Assembly (NCBI GenBank): GCA_024663395.1
Contig: JANFAH010000131.1
Coordinates: 1 to 64,000 of the forward strand
DNA: 64,000 nt
DNA from: Pisolithus tinctorius
Lineage: Eukaryota > Basidiomycota > Agaricomycetes > Boletales > Pisolithaceae
Direction: 5' to 3'
The first letter of the stretch is position 1; every line of letters begins with the position of its first letter. Position numbers and translations under genes: made by a program. Under the pieces are notes generated by a model. That model searched no databases, was not told the DNA's origin, and was given only the letters and a program-made list of their open reading frames with translations. This document shows positions 1-10,700 of this stretch, piece by piece.

Positions 1-997
1 GTGCCAAAACACCAACACTTATATAGACCCTGAGACAGGCCTGCCTAAATAGATTAGCCAGTACTCATGGACAGGCCCAAGGGACTAAAGTGAGAGCAAC
101 ATATGTACAGGCCTGTAAGTGCATTACCACAGCATATGGGAGGGCCCATGGTGGGTAAGGATGTTGAAACATTTAGATGGGCCCATGACTAATTATGTAT
201 ACTGAGCTGCTGTAAGACATGGACAGGCCCATCCTGGTAGGTTACACCCCTGTTGCAACATCAAGGCAGGCCTGCCTATCATAACATGGAGAGGGTCACA
301 ACATGAGGATGGGCCTGTTTATGATTAGAATACAAAGTTGGCAACATATGGACAGGCCTGGGAGTAATATCATTTATGGTGTTGCAACATCTAGGCAGGC
401 CCATTCATAATAAGCCATACCCCTGTCACAACATAAAGACAGGCCCATCAGTAATGTCATTTCATAATGTCACAACATATAGATGGGCCTGTCAATAGTA
501 AGATGTACCAGTGTTGAAACATAAAGACAGGCCTATCACTAGTATCATTTAATAGAGTCACAACATAAGGTCAGGCCTGTCAGTAGTATTATGCAACATA
601 TGGATGGGCCTGTCCACAGTAAGATGTACCTCTGACAAGACATAAAGATGGGCCTGTCAGTAATCTCATGTATAGCATCACAAGATATGGACAGGCCCTT
701 CAGTAGTATTATTTATATCATCACAACATATGGGTGGGCCCAGCCCCAGTAAGATGTACCCTGTCAAAACATAAAGATGGGCCCATCACTAATATCATTT
801 AATAGAGTCACAACATATGGACAGGCCCTTCAGTAGTATTATTTATATTGTCACAACATATGGGCAGGCCTGGCCCCAGTAAGATGTACCCTGTTGAAAC
901 ATAAAGATGGGCCCATCACTAATATCATTTAATAGAGTCACAACATATGGATGGGCCCTTCAGTAGTATTATTTATATCATCAGAACATATGGGCAG
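1..997. repeat. Minisatellite array, left part
   Basis: Tandem 41-46 bp units built on a core ending in AACATA followed by GA(TG or CA)GGCCC. Three unit types alternate: one with TCATTTAATAGAGTCAC, one with AGTATTATTTATAT, and one with CCCCAGTAAGATGTACC, giving a roughly 130-bp higher-order period. No coding potential. Positions expected to be CG read TG in some units and CA in others (GATGGG/GACAGG, GTTGAAAC/GTCAAAAC), so the array looks CpG-decayed. It stops abruptly at 997 inside a unit where a Copia-type LTR begins, and the same unit resumes at 10701. Confidence 0.93.
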
Positions 998-1464
998 TGT
1001 AGGAATAGGTAATAGGAGGTACCTATAATTAGTAAATGTCAGTAATGGGCAAGTATTGTGCTCGACCCAAAAGGGAGGGTCTCTCTGGAGAAAAGAAGTG
1101 TAGTAAAAAGTGTAAAAATGCGAACTGAAACAAATACTTAGCTCTGCCTGACCAATATCTTCTGCCAGTCCTCCTGGCACTTTGGGTACTCCCCAAAGTA
1201 ATAAATCTAACTTCAAAAACTCACCGAAATGTGAGACTATATCACTCTACTACTGAGGGCCTGTGTCATGAACTGGTTCTATGGTAAACTGAACTTGCGT
1301 GAACACAGTGCATATGCTTAGTCAGCAACACAGCTGCTTGCCACTAAGTCCAGTGGTACAAACACAAAAAACAAAAGAAAGAAATAGAACAAAAAGAAAA
1401 CTCTCAACCCCTGAACTCTTGACCAAGATGGATTCTCCTAGGGAACTCGAACTTGTTCCCTACA
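998..1464 (+). repeat. 5' LTR of the Copia-type element
   Basis: 467 bp, nearly identical by eye to 10233-10700. It has short inverted ends (TGTAGGAAT / ATTCCCTACA with one extra C). The orientation follows from the plus-strand gag downstream. Confidence 0.9.
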
Positions 1465-1723
1465 TCCGAGGGGTGGTTTAGAATTCAACCATCCTTGGTC
1501 ACTCTTCTCCTCATTGTCACACACCAAAGGTGTTGTGGACATGACTACAGCTGACTCTGCCTAACTCGTCAACGAGTTGCACGCCCATGCCATGCATATG
1601 AAGACTAAAGCCCTCATGCATAGAAAGACTGCTGGACATGAGCAGTCATCCTTCACACAAGAATGAGTCGTCAGTGCTAAAGAGAAAAGAGGAAGCAAGT
1701 TAAGTGCACATTAAAAGTTTTTA

Positions 1724-2393
1724 GTGCCCATGTATGGCATTCCAGTTTGTGTTGTATCTCCACCATTTCTAAAGATATTGACTCCATTCTCACACTCACC
1801 TAAAGTGCTCAGCCACGCCATCCTGCCTTCCAAATTTGGAGAGGATCCTCGCACCCTACACATTTCTACAGCACTCCATCCATCAGACACTCATTTTGCT
1901 AAGTCCATCAGATATGGCCACCTCTTTGTCAATCATCTTGCTTGTCTCATTTGCCAGAGACAATGGCTACATATATCTGCCAGGTGTTCCCACCAGCTTC
2001 CATCCTGAAGCCCCCTGGTTCATTCCCTCGCTGTCAGCCCCATCCCATCCCATGCAGCTTGGTCAGCATGTTCTCCCTGTCAGTATGACTTCCAGAAGGA
2101 CATTCTTTGGTCACCTCAGGTCTGTCACTCAGTTACAAAGGTCTTATGTGGTCATTTCGGTCTCCCCACTTGATGAAGCATATGGATCATTCCTCCCTGC
2201 TCCCTGCACTGTCTTTGTTCCAATCTTGTCCATCATTCTCCCCACATTGCGACAGCTGCAGTATAATCTACTGTTCTCCAGCCTCCCTGATCACATTCAT
2301 GATGAGTATGGCATGCATCTTGCCTTTTTACTGCAAGGCCCAGCAGAAGACATCCCCCCTTCTCCCTCTCCTCTATCAGAGCCCTGTTCATGA
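1724..2393 (+). pseudogene. Conserved frame inside unit A (frameshifted)
   Basis: A reading frame present in every copy of the 1.8-kb unit. Here it opens with MPMYGIP at 1724, then must shift by one base near 1905 (AAGTCCATCAGATATGG has one more base than the copy at 60965-61486) to continue through SFARDNGYIYLPG, TSRRTFFGHLRS and QLQYNLLFSSLPD to a stop at 2393. In this copy the codon before QLQYN is CGA; in three other copies it is TGA, and in one it is CAA. I do not recognise the family. Conservation of the frame among copies suggests it was once translated, but it may be a passenger of the LTR. Confidence 0.5.
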
Positions 2394-2828
2394 AGTATTT
2401 ATTGACTTCACTGAGAGGATGAATGGGTGGGGGACACAATTGCCTATGCTCCCATTACTCCACAGACCCCCAATGCCCTAGCCTTTTGACACCTGACTCA
2501 TGCTGTCCTTTTCTGGAATTAATACTTCCCCATCTGGAAACACTGTCTATCTGTTATCCAATCTGTTGGTCCAGTGATGTCTCCGCCAAGATCTGACTTG
2601 CATCGCCACCCCCTAATGTGATCCAGTGCACTTACTCAGTTTCTGACTCTATTTGACTCATACTGTGATATTTTCACTGTCCTTGACTCATTTATTTCCA
2701 ATACTTACCAATTCTTCTATGCTTGCTTACTTTCTGTTTCTCGCTTACTCATCATGATTACTCAGTCCTTACTCATTACTTACCAGGTGTTTGTGCCTTG
2801 TTTGTCACAAGCTGTGCTCCCCCCACAG

Positions 2829-2836
2829 TATATAAA
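2829..2836 (+). promoter_or_regulatory. TATA-like box of unit A
   Basis: TATATAAA preceded by CCCACAG and followed by CCCC. The same box at the same relative place occurs in the copy at 56124-57962 (57437-57444) and in the other full copies, which fits an LTR promoter reading toward the unit's 3' end. Confidence 0.55.
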
Positions 2837-3375
2837 CCCCTATGTACTTAGCTACCCCCAAGTGAACCAGAAGCCATTCACTCAGTCAGTCAGCTCAGCT
2901 CTCTCAGTACAGAACTTGTTGTCAACAGTTGAGGCTCATTTGGAAGAGTCTATCTGTCATCATTTGTATACTTGGTAGTTGAGGCTCATTCAGAAGAGTC
3001 TATCTGCCATCCTTCATCACCTGCAGTCCACTCCATGCTTAGTCAGCAACCTTTTGCTTAGTCATTCCTCACTCCTGTGTAACTCGTCAATGACTTGTGC
3101 CAGGAGCACACTTTTATCAAGGTCCATCATTCTAGAAGTCCTTTTGGCTGAACACCTTCACTCTGTTCAGCATCCCCCCATCCAGTCATCATCCATCCAT
3201 TCCCTCCTGCATAACTCATCGATGACTTGTGCTAGGAACACATGCCATCGAAATTTCCCCCACTTAGATTTTTCTGCACTCCAGGTTCCATGGAGGCACA
3301 CCACCACTCGCACATTATTTGTCTTTGGTGTTGGTTTTGGTTGGTTTATACTGCCTTTCCACACTTTGACTCACA

Positions 3376-4239
3376 TCGTGCAGACATCCTCATCCTCACT
3401 TCTACTTCCCTCAACACTACCACTGCACCTCTCACCCTCTTGCCCTCGACTTCACCTCATACCCTTCACTCCCTACCCTTGTGCCCTTCAAACATGACTC
3501 CTCGCCCTCGAACACCTTGCACCAAACAATGACAGAGATAAACTCCAGGAAAAATGAACAAGTGAGTGATAAATCAAGTGCAGAGTGAGTTGATGACTGC
3601 TCTTTGAGGCAGTCTTTGCATGAAATGGTAATGTGGTTTGACACAGCACCGCAGCTGGTACAGCAAACACTTGCCCTTTACAAGGCAGTTCAAAGTCATA
3701 TATGTACCTAAAAAAAAACTCTCACTCAGTCATGTATTTACTATCCTTGAATACATATGTGTTCTCGACTCCTGCTCGTCCTTAAGATCATCCTGCACAT
3801 AAAAAAAAATGAAGGAAAACTGAAACTACATGTCGGGGTGAGTAGAATCACCTAAAGACTGGTGCAACTCGGTTGAATGATGTTGTACAAAGCAAAACTC
3901 AAACTGAAGAAAAACTATACACCAATATGCTCACTGGGACCTTCACTTTGTCCACCTGTCCCATTCCCATTTTTGCAGCCTTGGCCCTCCTCGATCTTCG
4001 CATATTGTTCACCCTCTCACCTACTTGAACTTGCTTCATCTTCTTCTCTTCCAGACATCAGTAGCTGTGTGTTGATTCCTTCGTATGTCTTAGACTCAGG
4101 CTTGGTATGTGAATCCATGTTGCTTGGCAGATGGCTCTCCATGCTGAGAGTTGGTACTACTGTGCTGCCACTGCCTCCACATGTCCTTTGCTCATAGTTC
4201 ATTGTAGTCTCTTGCATTGCAATCACAATTTGTTGCAGA
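3376..4239 (+). other. Interior of Copia element after unit A; possible leader
   Basis: Removing unit A joins the Copia leader (1465-1514) to a CT-rich stretch with ACTCCTCGCCCTCG. A short frame ATG ACT CCT CGC CCT opens at 3494 and stops after 12 codons at 3532. This could be the original start of gag, cut by later DNA, but that is inference. From about 3540 to 4240 I see no recognisable gene. Confidence 0.35.
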
Positions 4240-7235
4240 TGTCTGTCTTCCCTAGAATAACAAGGATGTAAATAAAATGTTCCAAGATCAAAATGAAAAC
4301 CCAAGCTGTCAAGCTCAGCATCTGCATCTGTCATTCTTTGTCTCCAACAAATAGCTCTTCCTATCTCACACAGCTGTTGGTATGTGCTAAGCCTCATCTT
4401 TGTTGCTAACATCTGCTGCACAGTCTCCTGGCCTTCATCTTTGAACATCTTGCTGCCTTCAACACTGTGCTGCAATGCCAGTGCTCATCCTCTTGAGTAC
4501 CATACTGAATCTCCCCACTCATAGTAGAACTGTCAAATTGTCCCATGTAGCTTCGATTTAATAGTCTGGTGTTCATTCTCGTGTGTTGCTTTGCACTTCC
4601 ACACTGCAGCCACTTGGATGTCGCTCCTACTTCTTCATAGACACTGAACTTTCCTATAGTAATGTAGCTGTAAGTGATATGACACAAAATAAAAGAGAAA
4701 GATTGAGCTGTTGAGCTCAGCACATGAATCCTCTATGCATCTCCTCCATCAAAAGCTTGTTGTTGCTTCAAATGACCATTGTTTGATGACAAGCTGTACC
4801 CTTGTCTCGTCATGTAGCCATTCATATGTACCCTGTACCTTTAAGTGTGATGGTTTTTGCTCGTACTCATTTGTATACCCCTGTAAAGTCTAAGATGCTG
4901 AACACTTCTCCATTTGTGATGAAGAATGCTTGTCCATCGCTTTGAGGACAGACAATGAAGCCTGTAGGTTCACATGGGTCAAATGGGGTGTTGAATGCAG
5001 ATAGGATGGATTCAGTGTTGGGTGTGGGTGTGACATAGGGACTGAGTGTCCACATCAAGTGGGGATATTCAGTTATGGCACATATGGGAGGGAGAGTGTG
5101 GTGTAGAGATCCTCAGGGTCTAGTCTAGGTTTGCTTGACATGGTAGAGGAGTAAGAGAGAGGAGGAACGAGCTCATTCCTGATGAGTCTGTGTGCACTTG
5201 CAATACTCCTGACGTAGGTACAATCAAACAGGTTGTTGCTGCCACTGATCTGGCAGCCTCTGGGCCCAAACACCCCTTGGGCATCATTATACATGTCATA
5301 TGGCTTCTCCAGATAAGGTACTTGTTCATCGACATTCATGACATCAGTACTGTCAAATACAACACCTGTGGAACTCATGTAGATGAGCCTACAGACACCA
5401 GCTGTGATGGCTGCATTGATGACAGCTCCAGTGTCCTCGATGCTGGCCTCAATGTAGATGGAGAGGTCTTTCATGCCTTGCTGTAGCAAGGTGTTCCATA
5501 CAATATATGTAACACCTGAATTTTTTAATACATCCAACACATCCCTCTCATCTGTGATGTTTTCCATATGACCCAGGGCATTGTGATGTCTCTGCACTAT
5601 ATCCAACACAGAGATGGCATCTCCCCTTGTTAACTGTCTGATGATACGTCGCCCTATGAAACCACTTTGATCATTGATCTGGTAGGCTTCTTCTTCTTGA
5701 TGGGACTCGGTTGTAGGTCGTCCTGATACAGACCTTCGTACTGTAGGTGTTTTGAAGTTCGAAGTTCTGTCAATATCTTGTAAAAATCTGTATCCCCTAA
5801 AACAATGTAGTTGTAAGTATGATGCTTCGAAGAAGAAACCAAATTTAGGGCCATCAAGCCCAGCTGGCATGGTCTCACTGCTCTCTGCATGTCATGCATC
5901 TTGTTGCAACTTCAAAGTTCACTGTTGTGCTGTATATATACACATTCCTTCTTTGGCATCATCATCTATTTCAATCTCCATGCTCGTTGGATCTTGTATG
6001 CTCGAAGGTTGCTGTTGTGACTCGAACCATAGTTGTCGCACTAGTCCTGCTGTACTTCCACATGACCTTCAATTGTAGACCTCTGTAGGCTCTTGCTTTG
6101 CGACCATTGTTTGTCATATATAACTGTCTTCCCTGGAACAACCAAGATGTAAGTGACACATCCTAAAATCAAAACAGAACTCCAAGTGTTTGAGCTTGGT
6201 GGTCTCCATCATGCATTGTTGCCTTTGGACAGCTGTTCTTGCCTCATGCAGCCTTTGACCTGCATTAAAAGCTGTCATCATTGCCAGTAACCACCATAGC
6301 TTCTGTACTGTATTCTGTAGAAGTTTGTGTTCCCTGAAATGCGGTAGCTGTAAGTAAAATGGCTTGAAGAAACAGCTAAAACTTGGGCCTTCGAGCCCAC
6401 TTGGCATGGCTTTGATGCTCCTTGCTGAACATCTGTGTCACAACTCTGAACTTCGGTATCGCACTGCTACTTGTAGTGGCTCTCACAAATAGGTCTGTAA
6501 GGTTCCCTTGAATGCTTCTTGCCAGGCATCTTGTAGTCATCATACTTGTTGCACTGTATATTGATATGTTCTTTTTTTGATGATGTCATCTACTCTATAA
6601 TAATGTACTCATAAGTAAAATGCTGCAAAACAAGAATAAAAACCTGAGCTGTCAGGCTCTGAGGGCATAGACACATGGTGAATAGGCCATGGGTTGAGCT
6701 TGAGTGCTCTTTGCTTGATAACAGCAATGACAGTTCATATCGTACCCACTGGGACATCACTCACACTTGGTCACATGTAGCTGTTTTCCCTAGAGTAGCA
6801 TAATTGTAAGTAAAACAGTCTAAAACTGAAATGAAACCTTAGGTCGTTTAGCTCAATATCCATGCTCGCCAGACCTTGTGTCCTCAATGATTGCTGTTGT
6901 AGATCGAACCATAGTCATCTCACTCATTTTGCGGTACATCTGTGTGTCTTTCATTCATGGTCCCTCGTAGAATCTTGTGCCACAATTGCACTTTGTTGTA
7001 GGTATCTCTCTGCCTGTGAGCCATTGGGCTCTCCATCTGCACTCTTCACACCTTGTCCCCATCAAATGGCTGTTCTAATCTCATATGGCCTTCAATCTGT
7101 GCCAAGCATCATTGTTGTTCTCTGTAGTGCAGTCGCTGTTCACCATAGATAGCCAGCTTCTCTAGAATAATGCAGACATAAGTAAAATGTTTCAAAACCA
7201 AAACAAACCTTCGAGCCATTGAGCTCAGTACCTGT
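4240..7235 (-). repeat. Eight diverged copies of a ~75-bp motif
   Basis: Copies begin near 4245, 4655, 5795, 6127, 6328, 6592, 6790 and 7155. On the plus strand each shows a variant of TTCCCTAGAATA, then 10-15 bases, then GTAAGTAAAATG, then an A-rich run and a GAGCTCAG-like end. On the minus strand all copies read as a related peptide of about 27 residues with F-x-F-x-x-FYL-x-L-x-x-SRE. Spacing is irregular (200-1100 bp). The function is unknown; the copies may be relics of repeated exons or of a short interspersed element. Confidence 0.5.
4867..5870 (-). pseudogene. ERG26-like sterol dehydrogenase fragment
   Basis: The minus-strand translation resembles sterol-4-alpha-carboxylate 3-dehydrogenase (3-beta-HSD/ERG26 family, NAD(P)-dependent ergosterol synthesis). 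Landmarks: a degenerate Rossmann motif SGFIGRRII, then VLDIVQRH, then the catalytic-side strand LIYMSSTGVVFDS, then VDEQVPYLEKPYDMYNDAQ, where the family's YxxxK has become YNDAQ. Further downstream in another frame are SAFNTPFDP and GQAFFITNGE, also typical of the family. The 5' end is replaced by unrelated sequence, the middle is poorly conserved, and the frame breaks near 5070, so this is not functional. It lies antisense to the surrounding Copia element, so it looks captured or overrun, not an element gene. Confidence 0.72.
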
Positions 7236-7299
7236 GCTCCTCATGCCTTGTCTCCATTGAATGGCACTCCCAATCTCATACAGCCATTTATCTGTGCTA

Positions 7300-8800
7300 A
7301 GTAGGGTCATCATCTTTGTTGCTGTCACTCTGTTTGATGCTGCTGCCACCCTCGCTCTGGTCACCATTGCTCATAACAGCAGTACCTTGCATGTGGTACA
7401 TCATTCGCCCCATTCTTCATATCCTTTGATTGCTGTGCTCTTGCATAGTTGTCCTGTAGCACTAGTCTCATCAGTATGTAGTACTTGTTGTGTGTGCATG
7501 GCCTCAACACACAGAGTGATCATGTGACTCCACTTGGTCAACATCACTGGACTTTCTGTACAAGTCCTAATACCAAGTGCATGTGTCAATACTCTCAACA
7601 AACTCCTGAATAAAATATATATTGCTGACACTGCATGGCTGCGGAATATTTCGAGTGTGAGGTCATCTATCCTTGCTGTGTGCTTCAACACTTCGACCTG
7701 TAAGACTTCTTCTGGCAGCTTCCTTCATGTGATGAGCCTCAATGGCTCCTTGATCCTAATTCTTCTTGCAATAACCTTTGACTTGGTGTGATTTGTGTGC
7801 TGTGGCACCCTGTGTGAGTCAACAATCCCTTCGTCTGCCAACCTTTTCGCTTTGGGACTGCCTGCGAGCATTTCAGGCTCCTCGACTTCAACTCTTGTGG
7901 GCTTCATGTGCTCTTCAAGCCTTTCTGCTTCAAACTTGAGTGGAATCTTTGATATGAATAGGTCATTGGTTAACTGATGTGTATCTTTGCTGACTGCAGG
8001 AACTCTGAGGCTGCTTCTTTCGTTGCCTTGACCTCTTAGATAGGACTCCTGTAGCAACACACCAGTAGCCATCAGAGAAACTCAACATGAACAAAATAAA
8101 GAACCCCTTTGAGTGTTGTTGGTTGCCTCAAATTCAATTGGGACCTTTGTAATGATGGTTCTTCCACCAATGCTGGTTTGACTCGCTTGAGCTCTACTGC
8201 TTCCTGTAACTCAGTAGTCAGTATTCCATTCATACTTGAAGAAAACTCTTTTGTCTCAAAATGGGTTGCTGTGGCTGCTTCGACAAGCCTGCCAGGGCTT
8301 TGGTCCTTGCTGTTTGTCTTCTTGGGTGAGCTGCATGGCTGCACATGACTTGTCAAAACTAACTTTGGTACTTTCTCACATTCTATGTATCCTGACAATT
8401 CTGTAGATCCTTGTATATTGGTTGTCAGTGAGTCATGTGTAGCTGTAGGTGGAAAACACTTCATAGGTAGTTGTTGCTCATCTGAACTCAATTCTTGGTC
8501 ACTTCGAGGTTGAATGTACTGTTCTGTGCCTGTTCGAGCTCACTCTGAGTGAAATCCCTTCTGTAGCAGTCTTGTAGCCACAACTGTAACCTGTTCGACA
8601 GGCCAGGGGTCATCTGAATGTCGCTGTTGATCATCATGTCACATTTTCCAAATGATTTCATGCTGAAATTCTTTGTCAAAGCCTTGCAAGTAGAGGTCCT
8701 CAAGTTCATCAGCCTAGAGTTGCCTCGAGTCTGCTCATAACTGACCTCATCACCAAGCCACCAACATAGAGCCAAGAAGATCCACCCACTTATCTGTCAG
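7300..8800 (-). other. Unassigned minus-strand frames
   Basis: Three adjoining minus-strand frames (8775-8488, 8491-8072, 8072-7725) give low-complexity, charged peptides rich in E, K, P and S, with no domain I recognise. They overlap end to end and could be one decayed gene with frame breaks. Equally, they may be chance frames in pyrimidine-rich DNA. Nothing ties them to the gag frame that follows on the other strand. Confidence 0.25.
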
Positions 8801-8816
8801 GAGGGGGAGAATAGAG

Positions 8817-9563
8817 ATGTTGAGAGCAAGGGTGCTGGCCAATCCACAAGGCATGACACCCGAAGGGGATGGACCCCCTAACACACAGACCAATGAACCA
8901 ATGCCATCCTCACCTGTAGCACCGATAGCATCAGCTAGCACCTTGAGGATGCCTCAGGTAACATCCAACTCACCAATAGGTTTGCCCACAGTTGCAGGGC
9001 CCTCGTCGCAACCAACAGGACCAAGTCCAGTCATCGATGGGTCCTTGATGTTGATGATGGCATTGTTGAAGGGGAAGGGATGAGCCAGGTCTAGAGAAAG
9101 AGGACGAGAGGGAGAGATGAAAATAGTCAAGATGGAGAAGCTCACCTCTAATAACTGGGCAGCATGGAAAAAGAAGATCACTGCCATACTTCAGCTCCAA
9201 GATCTGTACAAGATGGTGACAGGGGATGACCCACAGCCATCCGAGACCCTGCCAGATGAATTGAATGCCTGGCATAAACACAAAAAACATGCATATGCGA
9301 TGCTTATGGCAAATCTGGCCAATGATCAGACCATCCATGCCCAATCAGAGACAGAGACTAGTGCCACGTTGTGGCGTAATCTACATGTGGTACATGAAAC
9401 CCAGGGCCAGCAGTCCATCACCACTATTAGGTGCGAGATCTATGGCCTCAAGGTGCAGGAGGACACAGACCTCCCTGAACACATCACTAGGCTACATGAC
9501 TTACAGAACTGGCTGTATGAAATGGGTGATGTCATGCCTGATCCCCAGTTCCAGGCTGTGTGA
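8817..9563 (+). pseudogene. Copia-type gag remnant
   Basis: One continuous frame runs from 8817 to 9563, broken by TGA at 9081-9083. The first part is rich in P, S and T. After the stop come KLTSNNWAAWKKKI and a helical region with MLMANLANDQ, LWRNLHVVHETQG and LPEHITRLHDLQNWL, the pattern of Copia-type GAG polypeptides (UBN2/DUF4219-like). The product would form the retroelement capsid-like particle in the cytoplasm. There is no zinc knuckle and no downstream pol before the 3' LTR. The frame ends in a TGA within GCTGTGTGAAGATGC, which may be a decayed CGA. Nonfunctional. Confidence 0.75.
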
Positions 9564-10232
9564 AGATGCATTGCTAAATCTAGAAAATAAAGTCTGTAGA
9601 TTGTCAGTTCTTCCTCTGTACAAATTTCTCTTCTTGCTCAGCTGTCAACGAGGCTGTAGAGGTCATTCCTCAAATACTGTCAATCCATTTTCTGGGACCC
9701 AGGATACAAATGCACAATAGCCACCACAAATTCAGGCCAAATCAACTGATCCTCAACAAAATCATACCATGATTCAGAGATTTTGCTGCCTGCATACCAG
9801 CAAGCCCATTTTGCCCACTCTTGGTCATCAAAGCATTTCTCATGCTCACAAAGACTTCAAACCCCTTCAAAATACCTAAAAAGGTCAGATGTGCACCCTG
9901 AGAACCATGGTGCATTCCTTGAATGCCTCAGTGGCATTCCCTTGAGCTCTCTCAGTGCATTCTCATGGCTTCTTTGCAAAATCTCAACTATTAATTTCCC
10001 TTTGGCCTTGCTTCTTGGCTCAAGGGATCTTCGACTTCATCACTTGCTCAACATTTGCTGCTCAAAAAAATAATTCTGAAAATTCTGGAGTTCCTGAGTG
10101 TAGACTGTAACTAGAATCAAGATTCTGAGTACTTAGCTTGTCCAACTTAATTCAGCAAAAATTTTGTGCAGTGATAAAAAGGTGGCTTCTTTCCCCAAAA
10201 CAGACAGAACCCCCCTTGCGGTGGGCTCCAGA
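9564..10232 (+). other. Interior between gag remnant and 3' LTR
   Basis: 669 bp with no recognisable gene. The short frames here lack retroelement motifs. Pol has been deleted or was never present in this copy. Confidence 0.6.
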
Positions 10233-10700
10233 TGTAGGAATAGGTAATAGGAGGTACCTATAATTAGTAAATGTCAGTAATGGGTGAGTATTGTGCTTGA
10301 CCCAAAAGGGAGGTTCTCTCTGGAGAAAAGAAGTGTAGTAAAAAGTGTAAAAATGCGAACTGAAATGAATACTTAGCTCTTCCTGACCAATATCTTCTGC
10401 CATCCCTCCTGGCACTTTGGGTACTCCCCAAAGTAATAAATCTAACTTCAAAAACTCGCTGAAATGCGAGACTATATCACCCTACTACTGAGGGCCTGTG
10501 TCATGAACTGGTTCTATGGTAAACTGAACTTGTGTGAACACAGTGCACATGCTTAGTCAGCAACACAGCTGCTCGCCACTAAGTCCAGCGGTACAAACAC
10601 AAAAAAACAAAAGAAATAAATAAAACAAAAAGAAAACTCTCAACCCCTGAACTCTTGACCAAGATGGATTCTCCTAGGGAACTCAAACTCATTCCCTACA
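10233..10700 (+). repeat. 3' LTR of the Copia-type element
   Basis: 468 bp, starting TGTAGGAATAGG and ending ATTCCCTACA. It is followed at once by GCAGGCCTGG, which continues the interrupted minisatellite unit. Confidence 0.9.

Larger units (their letters stand above)
1515..3375 (+). repeat. 1.86-kb TG...CA unit A (probable solo LTR)
   Basis: Starts TGTCACACACCAAAGG and ends CTTTGACTCACA. Members of the same family recur at 56124-57962, 59632-63284 and 59863-61672. The flanks are TCAT before and TCGT after, a 4-bp target duplication differing by one CpG transition. Inside are a conserved reading frame in the first two thirds (1724-2393) and a TATA-like box at 2829 about 540 bp from the end, an LTR-like order of long U3, promoter, R-U5. 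Each copy is flanked by its own duplication, so this unit moved alone or is a recombination product of a full element. Confidence 0.8.
998..10700 (+). mobile_element. Copia-type LTR retrotransposon remnant (gag only)
   Basis: Two direct repeats (998-1464 and 10233-10700) start TGTAGGAAT and end CCCTACA, the TG...CA ends of LTRs. The flanks ATATGGGCAG and GCAGGCCTGG rejoin into one unbroken minisatellite unit with GCAG duplicated, so this is a true insertion. A Copia-like gag frame lies at 8817-9563; no protease, integrase or reverse transcriptase is seen, so the element resembles terminal-repeat elements that keep only GAG. The interior has been expanded by unit A (1515-3375) and by about 5 kb of other DNA that includes an antisense ERG26-like fragment. 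I could not identify a convincing tRNA primer site or polypurine tract. Confidence 0.88.
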
